From Burkholderiales bacterium (GTDB lineage Bacteria; Pseudomonadota; Gammaproteobacteria; Burkholderiales; Burkholderiaceae_C): a stretch of DNA of 58,137 nucleotides. Location of the stretch: NCBI GenBank assembly GCA_019509985.1, contig JAEKLF010000108.1:1-58137 (forward strand). The letters run 5' to 3'. The notes under the pieces are model-generated. The model was given only the letters and a program-made list of their open reading frames with translations. It ran no database searches and was not told the DNA's origin. Positions within the stretch are counted from its first letter, which is position 1. Every line of letters starts with the position of its first letter. The position numbers were made by a program, and so were the translations under genes. Positions 26,736-35,294 of this stretch are shown in pieces.

Positions 26736-29189
26736 TCAGAGGTCGAACTTCAGCTCGGCGGAGTAGCTGCGCTGCGGGTAGTTGTGGAAGTTCCAGTACC
26801 GGTAGTTGTTCAGGTTGTCGATGCCGAACGCGGCGCTCCACTGGCGGTCGATCTTCCACAGCACGCGCACATCGGCCGTCGCGTAGCGGCTCACGCCCTG
26901 GTAGGCGAAGCCGTTCACGTCGGCATTGTTCAGCGTGCGGTACTGGCGGCCGCCGTAGCGGGCGGCGAGGCTGGCGCTCCACTGTTCATTGAAGCGGTAG
27001 CTGGCCAGGGCGGTGGCGCGCCAGCGCGGGATGTTGGGCTGCCATTTGCCGATCGTGTCGCCAGGTGTCGCGACGAAGCCGGCATTCGCCTTGATCTTGG
27101 AGTCGGTGTAGGTGACGCTGCCCGACAGGTCCAGGCCCTTGGCCAGCCAGTCGGTCGCGCCCAGCGTGGCCTCCAGGCCGGTCGTGCCGATCTTGTCGAT
27201 GTTCTGCACGCGGCTGACGTTCTTGTTCAGCACCGGGTCGAGGATCGACTGTGAGTACAGAGAGTCGTGGGTCGTTTCGGCGAACAAGGTCACGCGCGAT
27301 TGCAGCGCGCCCCAGCCCTGCTCGGCGCTCAGCTCGGTGGTCCAGGACTTCTCGGGCCTGAGATTGGGATCGTTGATGTACTGCGAGTTGGTTGTCGACG
27401 TGGCGCCGTAGAGCTCGCTGACTGTGGGCATGCGCACCGCCCGGCCCACCGAGGCCTTGAGCACGGTCTCGACGGTCGCCTGCCAGGACAGCGCGGCCTT
27501 GGGCGACAGGAAGTTCTCACTGCGCGACGGGTAGGCGATGGATGGCGGCGTGCCGGTGGCCGAGAAATCGGTGCGGCCGTCGAAGGCCTGCCAGTGCTCG
27601 GCGCGCAGGCCGATGACGGCCTTCCAGTCGGTGCTGAGCAGCCAGGCGTCCTGGGCGTAGGCGGCCTGCAGCCGGGTCTTGCCCTGCACGTTGCCGGCCA
27701 GCGCGCCCGGGCCGTCCGTCAGGTAGTTGCCGGCGATGCTGGAGGTCAGGTAGCTGAACTTGTAGCTGTCCTGCTGGACGCCCAGGTCGACGACGTGAGC
27801 CGTTCCGGCCGGCCGCCAGATGCCCTTGACCGCGAGCGTGTTCCAGCCCGTGCCGCTGCCGTCGGCCAGCGTGCCGGCGCCGCCGGTCCAGGCGCCCGGC
27901 TGCGGGTTGGTGGCGGCGTTCTGGCGCTTGTCATCCTTCTGGTAGTCGTAGAGGCTGGCAGCCAGCTCCCAGTCCCATTCGCCGCCCGCGTGACTCTTGA
28001 CCGAAATGCCGTGCATGACGTGCAGCAATTTCTCGCGCGTCAGCGCGAAGTCGCCGCCGGTGGGGCCGGCGAATTGCTTGCCGTCGATGAGGATGAATTC
28101 CTTCTTCGTGGCGGGGTCGGTCGCGCCCTTGTAGACCGGGTTGCCGGCTGCGTCGCGCAGCCAGCTGGCCGAGTTGCCGTCGGAGTCGTTGCGCCAGGCG
28201 CCGAACACATAGCTGGCGCGCACGGTCGGGTTGATTTCGTAGGCCAGCTTGATCTTCAGGTGGTCCTGCTGGGTGTTGTACTGGGTGCCGGAGCCGATCA
28301 GAGTCCAGGCTTGATTGGCGTTGTTCAGGCCGGCCACGGCGCCGGTGACCGGCGTACCCACGGCGCCGGTGGTGGCGGTGGCGGCGAGGCGGGTCGCGAA
28401 GGTCAGCGGCTGGCCGTCGCTGTCCGTGTGGTTGACGTTGAGCCACCAGCTCCAAGCCCCTTCGCGGCTGCCCACCGAGGCGCTGGCTGCCCAAGCCCGG
28501 TAGGTGGCCTTGTTGCCGTAGAGCTCGGAGGGCTGGGCCGTGTAGCCCAGCTTGGCGTGGGCCTCGAACGTCGTCGGCATGCGGGTCTGGTAGTCCACCA
28601 CGGCGCCGACGGAGTTGCCGGCGTAGGCGGCCGAGAAGGGGCCGTACATGACGTCGACGCGCTCGATCTCCTCCGGCGTCACCAGCCCCCAGCGCGGCGG
28701 AAAGGACAGGCCACCGACGCCGTTGCCCAGGTAGTTGGACAGCAGCATGCCGTCCGCGTAGACGGCCGAGCGCGCGCTGTTGCCCGTGCCCGAGGCGCGG
28801 CTGGACAGGATGGCGTGGTTGTAGTCGCCGATGTAGCGCTTGCGCACGAGCAGGCTGGGCAGGTACTTCAGCGCATCTTCCGAATCGGTCGCGTTGACGC
28901 TGCGGTCGATGTCTTCGCGTGTGACGGTCTCACGCGTGGTCGGGATATTGGTGGGCAGCGAGGCGGGCGCGGCGCCTCGCACGCGCACCAGGCCGAGCTT
29001 GCTGTGCGGGGCTGGGGTGGTGGCGGGCTCGGCCTGGGCGGTGGCATTGGCGAGCAGGGGCGCGGCCACCGTCGCAGCGTCGTCGCAGTCTTCGCAGGCG
29101 CGGGCGGCGGTGGAGGCGAAGACGAGGCTGGAGAGGGCGGCGCAGGCGGCAGCCGCACGCGCAAGAGCGGTCTTGTTCATAAAGGGCAT
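26736..29189 (-). CDS. TonB-dependent outer-membrane receptor (probable copper)
   Basis: The 817-residue beta-barrel receptor has an N-terminal plug (TTRETVTREDIDRSVNATDSEDALKYLPSLLVRKRY...YADGMLLSNYLGNG...ERVDVMYGPFSAAYAGNSVGAVVDY) and many amphipathic strands ending in SAELKFDL with a terminal aromatic-type strand. It would import a metal or metal chelate using TonB energy. After the signal peptide, the mature protein appears to begin with Cys-Glu-Asp-Cys-Asp-Asp (Cys32, Cys35), a possible metal-binding CxxC. The start at 29189 has CGGA upstream; the ATG at 29180 is equally possible. Copper is inferred from the DUF2946 and YcnI-like neighbours, not from the barrel. Confidence 0.9.
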   Translation of the reverse strand: MPFMNKTALARAAAACAALSSLVFASTAARACEDCDDAATVAAPLLANATAQAEPATTPAPHSKLGLVRVRGAAPASLPTNIPTTRETVTREDIDRSVNATDSEDALKYLPSLLVRKRYIGDYNHAILSSRASGTGNSARSAVYADGMLLSNYLGNGVGGLSFPPRWGLVTPEEIERVDVMYGPFSAAYAGNSVGAVVDYQTRMPTTFEAHAKLGYTAQPSELYGNKATYRAWAASASVGSREGAWSWWLNVNHTDSDGQPLTFATRLAATATTGAVGTPVTGAVAGLNNANQAWTLIGSGTQYNTQQDHLKIKLAYEINPTVRASYVFGAWRNDSDGNSASWLRDAAGNPVYKGATDPATKKEFILIDGKQFAGPTGGDFALTREKLLHVMHGISVKSHAGGEWDWELAASLYDYQKDDKRQNAATNPQPGAWTGGAGTLADGSGTGWNTLAVKGIWRPAGTAHVVDLGVQQDSYKFSYLTSSIAGNYLTDGPGALAGNVQGKTRLQAAYAQDAWLLSTDWKAVIGLRAEHWQAFDGRTDFSATGTPPSIAYPSRSENFLSPKAALSWQATVETVLKASVGRAVRMPTVSELYGATSTTNSQYINDPNLRPEKSWTTELSAEQGWGALQSRVTLFAETTHDSLYSQSILDPVLNKNVSRVQNIDKIGTTGLEATLGATDWLAKGLDLSGSVTYTDSKIKANAGFVATPGDTIGKWQPNIPRWRATALASYRFNEQWSASLAARYGGRQYRTLNNADVNGFAYQGVSRYATADVRVLWKIDRQWSAAFGIDNLNNYRYWNFHNYPQRSYSAELKFDL

Positions 29190-29268
29190 CAATCCGAGTC
29201 GAGCCGTCGGCGCCGCGGCAGCGACGGCAAACGCCGGGCCTGGGCGGGCCGCGGCAGCGCAGGAAGAC

Positions 29269-29661
29269 TCAGACGTGCGACGGCGGGGCGCGAGCGCTGG
29301 CGGGGCGCCAGGCGTGAGCGGTGACCGGCGCGGTCCAGAAGCGCTCGGGCGCTTCAAGCGCGAGGTCGTCGCGCAGCCACGGTTTGACCGCTGCGGACGG
29401 CGGGCCGGCCATGTCGCCGGCGTTCAGATGGCAGGCCGGGCAGTGGCCGTGGGCCAGCAGGTCCAGCGTCGCCTCGATGGGCTTGGGCTTCTCGCCGGCC
29501 GGCGAGGCCGACGGTGCACGACAGATGTCCTGCCAGGCGTTGACGTCGCCTCGCCCATGGGCCAGCGCCGCGCTGATGCCGGGCGCCAGCAGGCCCAGCA
29601 CCAGCACGGCCAGCAGCCACCAGGATTGGCGGCGCACGCGGGCGCGGGTGAGGGCGGGCAT
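29269..29661 (-). CDS. DUF2946 family protein
   Basis: The 130-residue protein has an N-terminal hydrophobic helix (SWWLLAVLVLGLLAPGISAALA) serving as signal or anchor, followed by metal-binding-looking residues: HGRGD, DICRA, then AHGHCPACHLNAGD, a His/Cys cluster. DUF2946 genes are commonly found next to TonB receptors and copper-handling proteins in Proteobacteria. It is first of a three-gene minus-strand unit (DUF2946, TonB receptor, YcnI-like), 79 bases before the receptor. A role in periplasmic copper binding is inference. The 70 bases to the divergent thioredoxin gene must contain both promoters. Confidence 0.8.
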   Translation of the reverse strand: MPALTRARVRRQSWWLLAVLVLGLLAPGISAALAHGRGDVNAWQDICRAPSASPAGEKPKPIEATLDLLAHGHCPACHLNAGDMAGPPSAAVKPWLRDDLALEAPERFWTAPVTAHAWRPASARAPPSHV

Positions 29662-29731
29662 TTCTCGATTCTAGGCGGCGCATCTCACGGTGAAGATCGC
29701 TGTGGCCCACAGGGCATTTCAGGGAGACGAC

Positions 29732-30271
29732 ATGAACGACAGACGCAGCCTGCTTGCCGCTGCAGGCCTGATGGCCCTGGGCAGCATCGCGGGCGCCGAC
29801 GACGCACCGAGCGACAAACCCAAGCGGCCGCCGCTGCAACGCGTGGCGCCCGACGCGCCGCTGGGCCGCATGCTGGATGGCACTGAACTCAAATTGTCCG
29901 ACCACGACGGCAAGGTCGTCGTCGTCAGCTTCTGGGCCTCGTGGTGCCCCTATTGCCGCGAGGAGTTCCCCTACCTGGATCGGTTGCAGCGCGCCGCCCC
30001 CGACCGGATCAAGGTCGTGTCGGTCAACACCGAGGAGCGCGACATCTTCCGCAAGCTGTCCCGGGCGCTGGCCGAGCATGTGCAGCTGACGCTGACCTAC
30101 GACCCGAGCAAGGTCTGCCAGCAGGCCTTCGAGGCGCCGGGCTCGCTGCCCTACACCGTCGTGCTGAGGCGCGACTGCAGCGTCGCCGGCATCAAGACTG
30201 GCTGGGGCGAGAGCAGCCTGAAGAGCCTGGTGGCCACGGTCAACGCGGCGCTGGCCGCCGACGCGGCCTGA
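29732..30271 (+). CDS. TlpA/ResA-type thioredoxin-like protein
   Basis: The 179-residue periplasmic redox protein starts MNDRRSLLAAAGLMALGSIAGA, a signal peptide with an Arg pair. The thioredoxin fold contains VVVVSFWASWCPYCREEFPYLDRL, with active-site Cys-Pro-Tyr-Cys, and the cis-Pro region GSLPYTVVLRRDC. The ATG at 29732 has AGGGAGA upstream. Such proteins keep cysteines reduced for cytochrome c maturation or metal-site assembly, for example copper delivery to oxidases. The divergent copper-type operon fits the latter. It converges with the M20 peptidase gene. Confidence 0.9.
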   Translation: MNDRRSLLAAAGLMALGSIAGADDAPSDKPKRPPLQRVAPDAPLGRMLDGTELKLSDHDGKVVVVSFWASWCPYCREEFPYLDRLQRAAPDRIKVVSVNTEERDIFRKLSRALAEHVQLTLTYDPSKVCQQAFEAPGSLPYTVVLRRDCSVAGIKTGWGESSLKSLVATVNAALAADAA

Positions 30272-30278
30272 CGCAGGT

Positions 30279-31499
30279 TCAGGCGGCGAGCAGCTCGGCC
30301 AGCGCGCGCGCCACGACCTGGGTCGCACGCTTCAGGTCGTCCAGCACCAGATGCTCGTCGGCCCGCTTGGCATTGCTCTCCAGCACCGTGCGCGGCCCGG
30401 CGCCATAGATGGCCGCCGGGATGCCGTGGGCGGTGTACAGGCGCACGTCGGTGTAGAGCGGCGTGCCCGAGGTCGGGATGGACTCGCCGAAGACCGCCTC
30501 GCCGGCCCGCTGCAATGCGGCCACCAGCGGCGCGGCACCGGGCAGCGGCTTCATCGAACGGGCCAGCAGCAGGCGCTTGATGTCCAGCTTCACGCCGGGG
30601 CTGAGCTTCACCGCGGCTTCGATCAGCGCCTGCACCTCGGCCTCGACGGCCACCGGGTCTTCTTCGGGAATCATGCGGCGGTCCAGCTTGATGACCACCT
30701 TGCCCGGCACGACGTTGGTGTTGCTGCCGCCGTCGATGCGGCCGACGTTCAGGTAGGGATGCGTGATGCCCGGCACCTCGGACAGCCGCGTCTTCAACAC
30801 ATCGTTGTGCGCATACAGCGCGGTCAGCAACTTATTGGCGGCCTGCAGCGCGTCGATGCCCGTGCTCGGGTAGGCCGCATGCGAGGCCAGGCCGTGCAGC
30901 GTCACCTCCATCTGCAGGCAGCCGTTGTGGGCCGTGACGACCTGGTAGCTGAAGCCGGCGGCGATCAGGTAGTCGGGCTTGGTCAGGCCCTGTTTGAGCA
31001 GCCAGCCGGGGCCCAGCTCGCCGCCGAATTCCTCGTCGTAGGTGAAGTGCAGCTCGATGGTGCCCTTGAGTGGCAGACCCGAGTTCTTGAGGGCCAGCAG
31101 CGCGAACGTGTAGGTCGCGAAGTCGCTCTTGCTGACGGCTGATGCGCGGCCATAGAGCTTGCCGTCGACGATCTCGGCGCCGTAGGGCTCACGCGTCCAG
31201 CCCTCGCCGGGCGGCACCACGTCGCCGTGCGCGTTCAGCGCGATCGTCGGGCCGTCGTTGCTGAAGCGGTGGCGGACGATCAGGTTGGTGATGGACTGCA
31301 TGCCGGCGGCGTGCACGTCGGCAACCGGGACGGCGTGTTTCTCGACCTCGAAGCCGAGCTCGGTCAGCAACTCGGCCGTGCGGTCCGCGTGCGGCGCGTT
31401 GTTGCCCGGCGGGGTGTCGGTGGGGATGCGGACGAGCTGCTGGAGGAAGCGGACTTCGTCCTCGAAGCGATGGGCGATTTGGTCGTCGATGGTGTTCAT
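30279..31499 (-). CDS. M20 family metallopeptidase / amidohydrolase (ArgE/DapE type)
   Basis: The 406-residue zinc amidohydrolase shows NAHGDVVPPGEGW (first zinc His and bridging Asp), FTYDEEFGGELGPGWLL (catalytic Glu pair) and the dimerisation domain around VTLHGLASHAAYPSTGIDAL. A variant of the usual GRG motif reads GRASAVSKSDFA. It hydrolyses an N-acyl amino acid or carbamoyl compound. Its place at the end of the purine/allantoin gene run suggests a ureide or carbamoyl substrate, but the family does not prove that. It starts 15 bases after the small hypothetical gene upstream. Confidence 0.88.
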   Translation of the reverse strand: MNTIDDQIAHRFEDEVRFLQQLVRIPTDTPPGNNAPHADRTAELLTELGFEVEKHAVPVADVHAAGMQSITNLIVRHRFSNDGPTIALNAHGDVVPPGEGWTREPYGAEIVDGKLYGRASAVSKSDFATYTFALLALKNSGLPLKGTIELHFTYDEEFGGELGPGWLLKQGLTKPDYLIAAGFSYQVVTAHNGCLQMEVTLHGLASHAAYPSTGIDALQAANKLLTALYAHNDVLKTRLSEVPGITHPYLNVGRIDGGSNTNVVPGKVVIKLDRRMIPEEDPVAVEAEVQALIEAAVKLSPGVKLDIKRLLLARSMKPLPGAAPLVAALQRAGEAVFGESIPTSGTPLYTDVRLYTAHGIPAAIYGAGPRTVLESNAKRADEHLVLDDLKRATQVVARALAELLAA

Positions 31500-31514
31500 G
31501 AGGCGGCTTTCTTG

Positions 31515-31976
31515 TCACTGCGCCTGCGCATCAAGATTCAGGCTGTGGCAGAGGGTTTGTTCAATGATGGCGAGGTCTTGGAACAGGCAGGCCGCACCAA
31601 ACTCAGTGCCTCCGCCAGCTAGGTTCTCGTGGACGTTCAAGTGGATTCGCCACGAGGCGTAGACATCCACCAGGGAGGCCAGCATGGCGTTGACGAGTTC
31701 GGCTGACAGGATCTTGCGATCGATCGTGATCGCACAACTTTCGTTGGGGCTCCAATCCCAACTGGTGAACACGAAGTCTTCGGGGTTCAGTTCGCCACAG
31801 GCAGCCCCGGCCACCGTGTACACCCGCAGCGCCAATTGATGGTCCAGTTTCTCGTAGGCCTTCTCCGCTGCCTCGTTGTGGAATTCGATGAAGGGCGAAG
31901 GCCGCTTCAGCAGCTCGATCTCCAAGTGCGTTACCGATCTGACTACCAGTACCTGTGGCACTCGCAGCGTGCTCAT
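31515..31976 (-). CDS. Hypothetical protein in the purine operon
   Basis: The 153-residue acidic cytoplasmic protein (LRVPQVLVVRSVTHLEIELLKRPSPFIEF...DFVFTSWDWSPNESCAITIDRKILSAEL...LASLVDVYASWRIHLNVHENLAG) has no signal peptide, membrane helix or motif that I recognise. Its ATG overlaps the stop codon of the allantoate amidohydrolase frame (ATGA), so it is translationally coupled to the purine genes. Its general look is that of small immunity or accessory proteins. Whether it serves ureide breakdown is unknown. Confidence 0.6.
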   Translation of the reverse strand: MSTLRVPQVLVVRSVTHLEIELLKRPSPFIEFHNEAAEKAYEKLDHQLALRVYTVAGAACGELNPEDFVFTSWDWSPNESCAITIDRKILSAELVNAMLASLVDVYASWRIHLNVHENLAGGGTEFGAACLFQDLAIIEQTLCHSLNLDAQAQ

Positions 31977-33713
31977 GCATCGATGGCTTGAACGAGCTGC
32001 TGGAACGCCATCACCGCCAACTCCGCGTCATCCACCGTCACCGATTCCAGCGGGTTGTGGCTGATGCCGCCATTGCCGCCACGCACGAACAGCATGGCCT
32101 GCGACAGCAGTTCGTGCACCTTCATCGCGTCGTGGCCGGCGCCCGACGGCAGGCGGTGCAGTGGCAGGCCCAGCTCGGTCACGGCGGCTTCCCAGCGTGA
32201 CTGCCAGGTGGCGTCGCTCGGTGCTGCGTTGGCCGCCAACGTGGGTTGCAGCGTGAAGCTCAGCCCGCGGCGTTGGCAGATCTCGTCGAGCTTGGCGCGA
32301 ACGTCGGCGTCCAGCGAGTCACGTGCCTCGTCCGTCGTCGCGCGCAAATCCAGGCTGAAACGGCAGCGACCGGGGATCACGTTGATGGAGCCGGCGGGCA
32401 CCTCCAGCATGCCCACCGTGCCGACGACGTCGGGCACCGCGGCGGCTCGTTGTTCGGTGAACAGGATCAGCTCGGCCACGCCCGCCGCGGCGTCGCGGCG
32501 CTGGCCCATGGGCGTGGTGCCGGCATGGCTGGCCAGGCCGACGATCTCGCCGGTGTAGCGGCGGCTGCCGTTGATTGACGTGACGATGCCCAGCGGCAGA
32601 TCCAGGCTGTCCAGCACCGGGCCTTGCTCGATGTGGACTTCGACAAAGCCGAGGTAGCGCGACGGGTCGCGCCTGCAGCCGGCGATGGCTTCCATGCATT
32701 GCATCTCGCAACGTGATGCCCGCCGCGTCAAGCTGCTCCAGCCAGGCCGGCTGGACGGCGCCGATCAATGCACTCGACCCCAGAAAGTCGGCCGGGAATC
32801 GCTGGCCCTCTTCCTCGGAGAAGCCGACGGCCTCCAGGCCAAAAGGCAACCGCTTGCCGGCGCGGTGCAGCTCACGCACGACCAACATCGGCACGAAGAT
32901 GCCCAGCCGGCCATCGAAGCGGCCGGCGCGGCGCACGGTGTCGTAGTGGCTGCCGGTCAGCAGGCGCTGTTCTGTCGAAGGATCTCCGGTGCCGTTGTAG
33001 ACGCCCACGACATTGCCCACCGCGTCCCGGCTGACCTCGTCGAAGCCGCAGTCGCGCATCCACGCCATCAGCTGCTCGGCGACGGCGGTGTGCGTGGGCG
33101 TGGCGTAGGTGCAGGTCAGGAAGTCCTCGGTCTCGCTGTGCGCGGCGAGTTCCTTGGCCCAGTCCCAGAGCTGTTCGCCCAGTTCCGGGCGTGCGCCGAA
33201 CTTGTCGTTCAGCCGGATCTCGGCGATGCGGTGGATCTGGCGCAGGCATTCGGCCCGCTCGACATCCGGGTGGGCGCGCAGCCGGCGCTCGAAGGTCGCG
33301 ATGATCTCAGCGCGCGTGAAGCCCGTGCCGCGCGGCCCGCGCACGGCCAGGATGAAGGGGAATCCGAAGCGCGCGTTGTAGTCGGCATTGAGCTTTTGGA
33401 GCTTGGCGAACTCTTCCGACGTGCAGGCGGTGAGGCCGGCCTTCTGCTGCTCGTTCGTCGACTCCGCCGTCAGCTCGCCGGCGATGGCGGCCTTGCCGGC
33501 CAGCTCGGGATGGGCGCGAATCAGGCCGAGCTGATCGTCCACGCTGGCTTCGCGCACGACGCGGGCCAGCGCGACTTTCAGCGCGGCCAGGGTCTTGAAC
33601 GGGCGAGCTGCCGCAGCGCGCTCGGCGATCCACGGCGAATGTTCGTAGGTGCCGTCCAGCAGCGCGACGAAATCGGCGGCGCTGACGGTGTTGAGATCGT
33701 CGAGTTTCATCAT
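31973..33713 (-). pseudogene. uraD-allantoate amidohydrolase fusion, frameshifted
   Basis: The N-terminal ~170 residues are OHCU decarboxylase (IRAHPELAGKAA, TSEEFAKLQKLNADYNARFGFPFILAVRG), which makes S-allantoin. It is fused to an M20-type allantoate amidohydrolase (GSHYDTVRRAGRFDGRLGIF, GFSEEEGQRF) that would release ammonia and CO2 from allantoate. The frame breaks near 32693: before it the protein reads ITLRDAMH, after it the sense continues one frame over with EAIAGCRRDPSRYLGFVEVHIEQGPVL to the stop at 31973. Comparison with the family spacing suggests a few residues were lost, so a 3n+2 deletion is likely. The start at 33713 overlaps the puuE stop (ATGA). The UraD half may still work; the amidohydrolase half should not unless the shift is an assembly error. 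Confidence 0.85.
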
Positions 33714-34684
33714 TCCCAGACAAAAGCCGTCTTGGCGTCAAAGGGGTGAACGGTCTTCCAATGCCGCGCGATGTCCAGCCGCCGGCAGACCCAGACGCGA
33801 TCGTGCGCCTCGACGTGGTCCAGGAACTTCTGCAGCGCGCGCAGGCGCCCCGGGCGGCCGAGCAAGCGGCAATGCATGCCGATGCTCATCATCCTGGGCG
33901 CCTCGGCGCCCTCGGCGTAGAGCACGTCGAAGGAGTCGCGCAGGTATTCGAAGAAGGGCTCGGCATGGCTGAAGCCCTGCGGCAGCGCAAAGCGCATGTC
34001 GTTGCAGTCCAGCGTGTAGGGCACGACGAGATGCGGCGCCAACTCGCCGTTGGTCTTCCTGACCTGCAGCCAGAAGGGCAGGTCGTCGCCGTAGTAGTCG
34101 CTGTCGTACTCGAAGCCGCCGAAGTCCGCCACCAGCCGGCGCGTGTTGGGGCTGTCGCGGCCGGTGTACCAGCCCAGGCCGTGCAGCCCATCCAAGGGGC
34201 GGCCCAGCGTCAGGCGCTGCAACGAGGCCATGGCCTGCGCCATGTGTGCGCGCTCCGTGTCCTCGTCGATGTTCTGGTAGTGCACCCAGCGCCAGCCGTG
34301 CGAGGCGATTTCGTGGTTGAGCTCGACGAAGGCCTGGGTCACTTCGGGCGAGCGCTCCAGCGCCATGCCCACGCCGAAGACGGTCAGCGGCAGTGCGCGC
34401 TGCTCGAACTCCTTCAGCAGCCGCCACACGCCCACGCGCGAGCCGTATTCGTAGATGCCTTCCATGCTCAGGTGGCGCACCGGGTAGCTGGGCGGGTTGA
34501 ACATTTCCGACAGGAACTGCTCGCTGCCGGCATCGCCGTGCAGCACCGAGTTTTCGCCGCCTTCCTCGTAGTTCAGCACGAACTGCACGGCGACACGGGC
34601 GCCGCTCGGCCATTGCGCGTGGGGCGGGTTCTCGCCGTAGCCGACGAGGTCACGGGGATACCGGGGCTGATGGGGCGTGCTCAT
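33710..34684 (-). CDS. puuE: Allantoinase PuuE (polysaccharide deacetylase fold)
   Basis: The 324-residue cytoplasmic enzyme opens the allantoin ring to allantoate. It belongs to the metal-independent or NodB-like allantoinase group: RYPRDLVGYGENPPHAQWP, VQFVLNYEEGGENSVLHGD, EIASHGWRWVHYQNIDEDTE, GWYTGRDSPNTRRLV and SIGMHCRLLGRPGR are hallmark segments. The start at 34684 (MSTPHQPRYPRD) matches the family, with a much longer unlikely extension ignored. It is first in the minus-strand run followed by the uraD fusion, and divergent from hiuH with only 42 bases between starts. Confidence 0.95.
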   Translation of the reverse strand: MSTPHQPRYPRDLVGYGENPPHAQWPSGARVAVQFVLNYEEGGENSVLHGDAGSEQFLSEMFNPPSYPVRHLSMEGIYEYGSRVGVWRLLKEFEQRALPLTVFGVGMALERSPEVTQAFVELNHEIASHGWRWVHYQNIDEDTERAHMAQAMASLQRLTLGRPLDGLHGLGWYTGRDSPNTRRLVADFGGFEYDSDYYGDDLPFWLQVRKTNGELAPHLVVPYTLDCNDMRFALPQGFSHAEPFFEYLRDSFDVLYAEGAEAPRMMSIGMHCRLLGRPGRLRALQKFLDHVEAHDRVWVCRRLDIARHWKTVHPFDAKTAFVWE

Positions 34685-34726
34685 CCCTACACTTTGCATC
34701 AAGCCGTACCCGAACCCGGAGCTCCG

Positions 34727-35080
34727 ATGGGCAAACTGACAACACATGTGCTGGACACCGCCAACGGCTGCCCTGCGGCCGGCATGGCCGTGCGCCTCTA
34801 TCGTTTCGACGCCGAAGGCCCAAAGTGGCTGCGCAGCCTGCACCTGAACGCCGACGGCCGCGCCGACGGCCCGCTACTGGACGGTGCCACGCTGACGGCC
34901 GGCCGCTACCGCCTGGTCTTCGAGGTGGCCGCCTATTTCCGTGCCCGAGGCACGGTCTTGCCGGAACCGGCCTTTTTGGACGAGGTGCCGCTGGATTTCG
35001 GCATTGCCGACGAGGCCGGCCACTACCACGTGCCGCTGCTGGCGTCGCCGTGGAGCTATTCGACCTACCGTGGCAGCTGA
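34727..35080 (+). CDS. hiuH: 5-hydroxyisourate hydrolase (transthyretin-like)
   Basis: The 117-residue protein hydrolyses 5-hydroxyisourate to OHCU, the step after urate oxidation. It begins GKLTTHVLDTANGCPAAGMAVRLYR, where the His and the following Arg lie in the active site, contains HLNADGRADGPLL and ends in the signature tetrapeptide YRGS. The ATG at 34727 has CCCGGAG upstream. The protein is cytoplasmic, with no signal. It is the first gene of a plus-strand run toward xdhC; its end overlaps a small membrane-protein frame by 11 bases. Confidence 0.96.
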   Translation: MGKLTTHVLDTANGCPAAGMAVRLYRFDAEGPKWLRSLHLNADGRADGPLLDGATLTAGRYRLVFEVAAYFRARGTVLPEPAFLDEVPLDFGIADEAGHYHVPLLASPWSYSTYRGS

Positions 35081-35294
35081 GAGCCCTCGACAACCCTTGC
35101 GCTGGGGCGAGAGCCTTGGCGACGGCGCCCTGCTGGCCGTTGAAGGGCTTGCCAACCTCGGCGCCTGGAGCGGCGCGACCATTGCCGCTGCCATGGGCAA
35201 GTTCATGCTGGGCGGGGCGCTGGCCGCGCTGGGCCTGGGCGTGTTCCTGCGCTTCAAGCGCCTGCGCATGAAGCGGAAGGTCAAGCGTGCTTGA
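35070..35294 (+). CDS. Small single-helix membrane protein
   Basis: This open frame from a GTG at 35070 gives 74 residues: a short N-terminal part, an amphipathic stretch (LGDGALLAVEGLANLGAW), one hydrophobic helix (MLGGALAALGLGVFLRF) and a very basic tail (KRLRMKRKVKRA). It overlaps hiuH at its start and xdhC at its end, filling the gap exactly, which favours a real gene. No family is recognised. It is probably an inner-membrane protein with a cytoplasmic basic tail. Confidence 0.5.
   Translation: MAAESPRQPLRWGESLGDGALLAVEGLANLGAWSGATIAAAMGKFMLGGALAALGLGVFLRFKRLRMKRKVKRA

Noticed and set aside
32319..32690. C-terminal part of the UraD fusion frame beyond the frameshift
   Set aside because: It is Arg/Pro/His-rich out-of-frame sequence; the real sense continues in the other frame.
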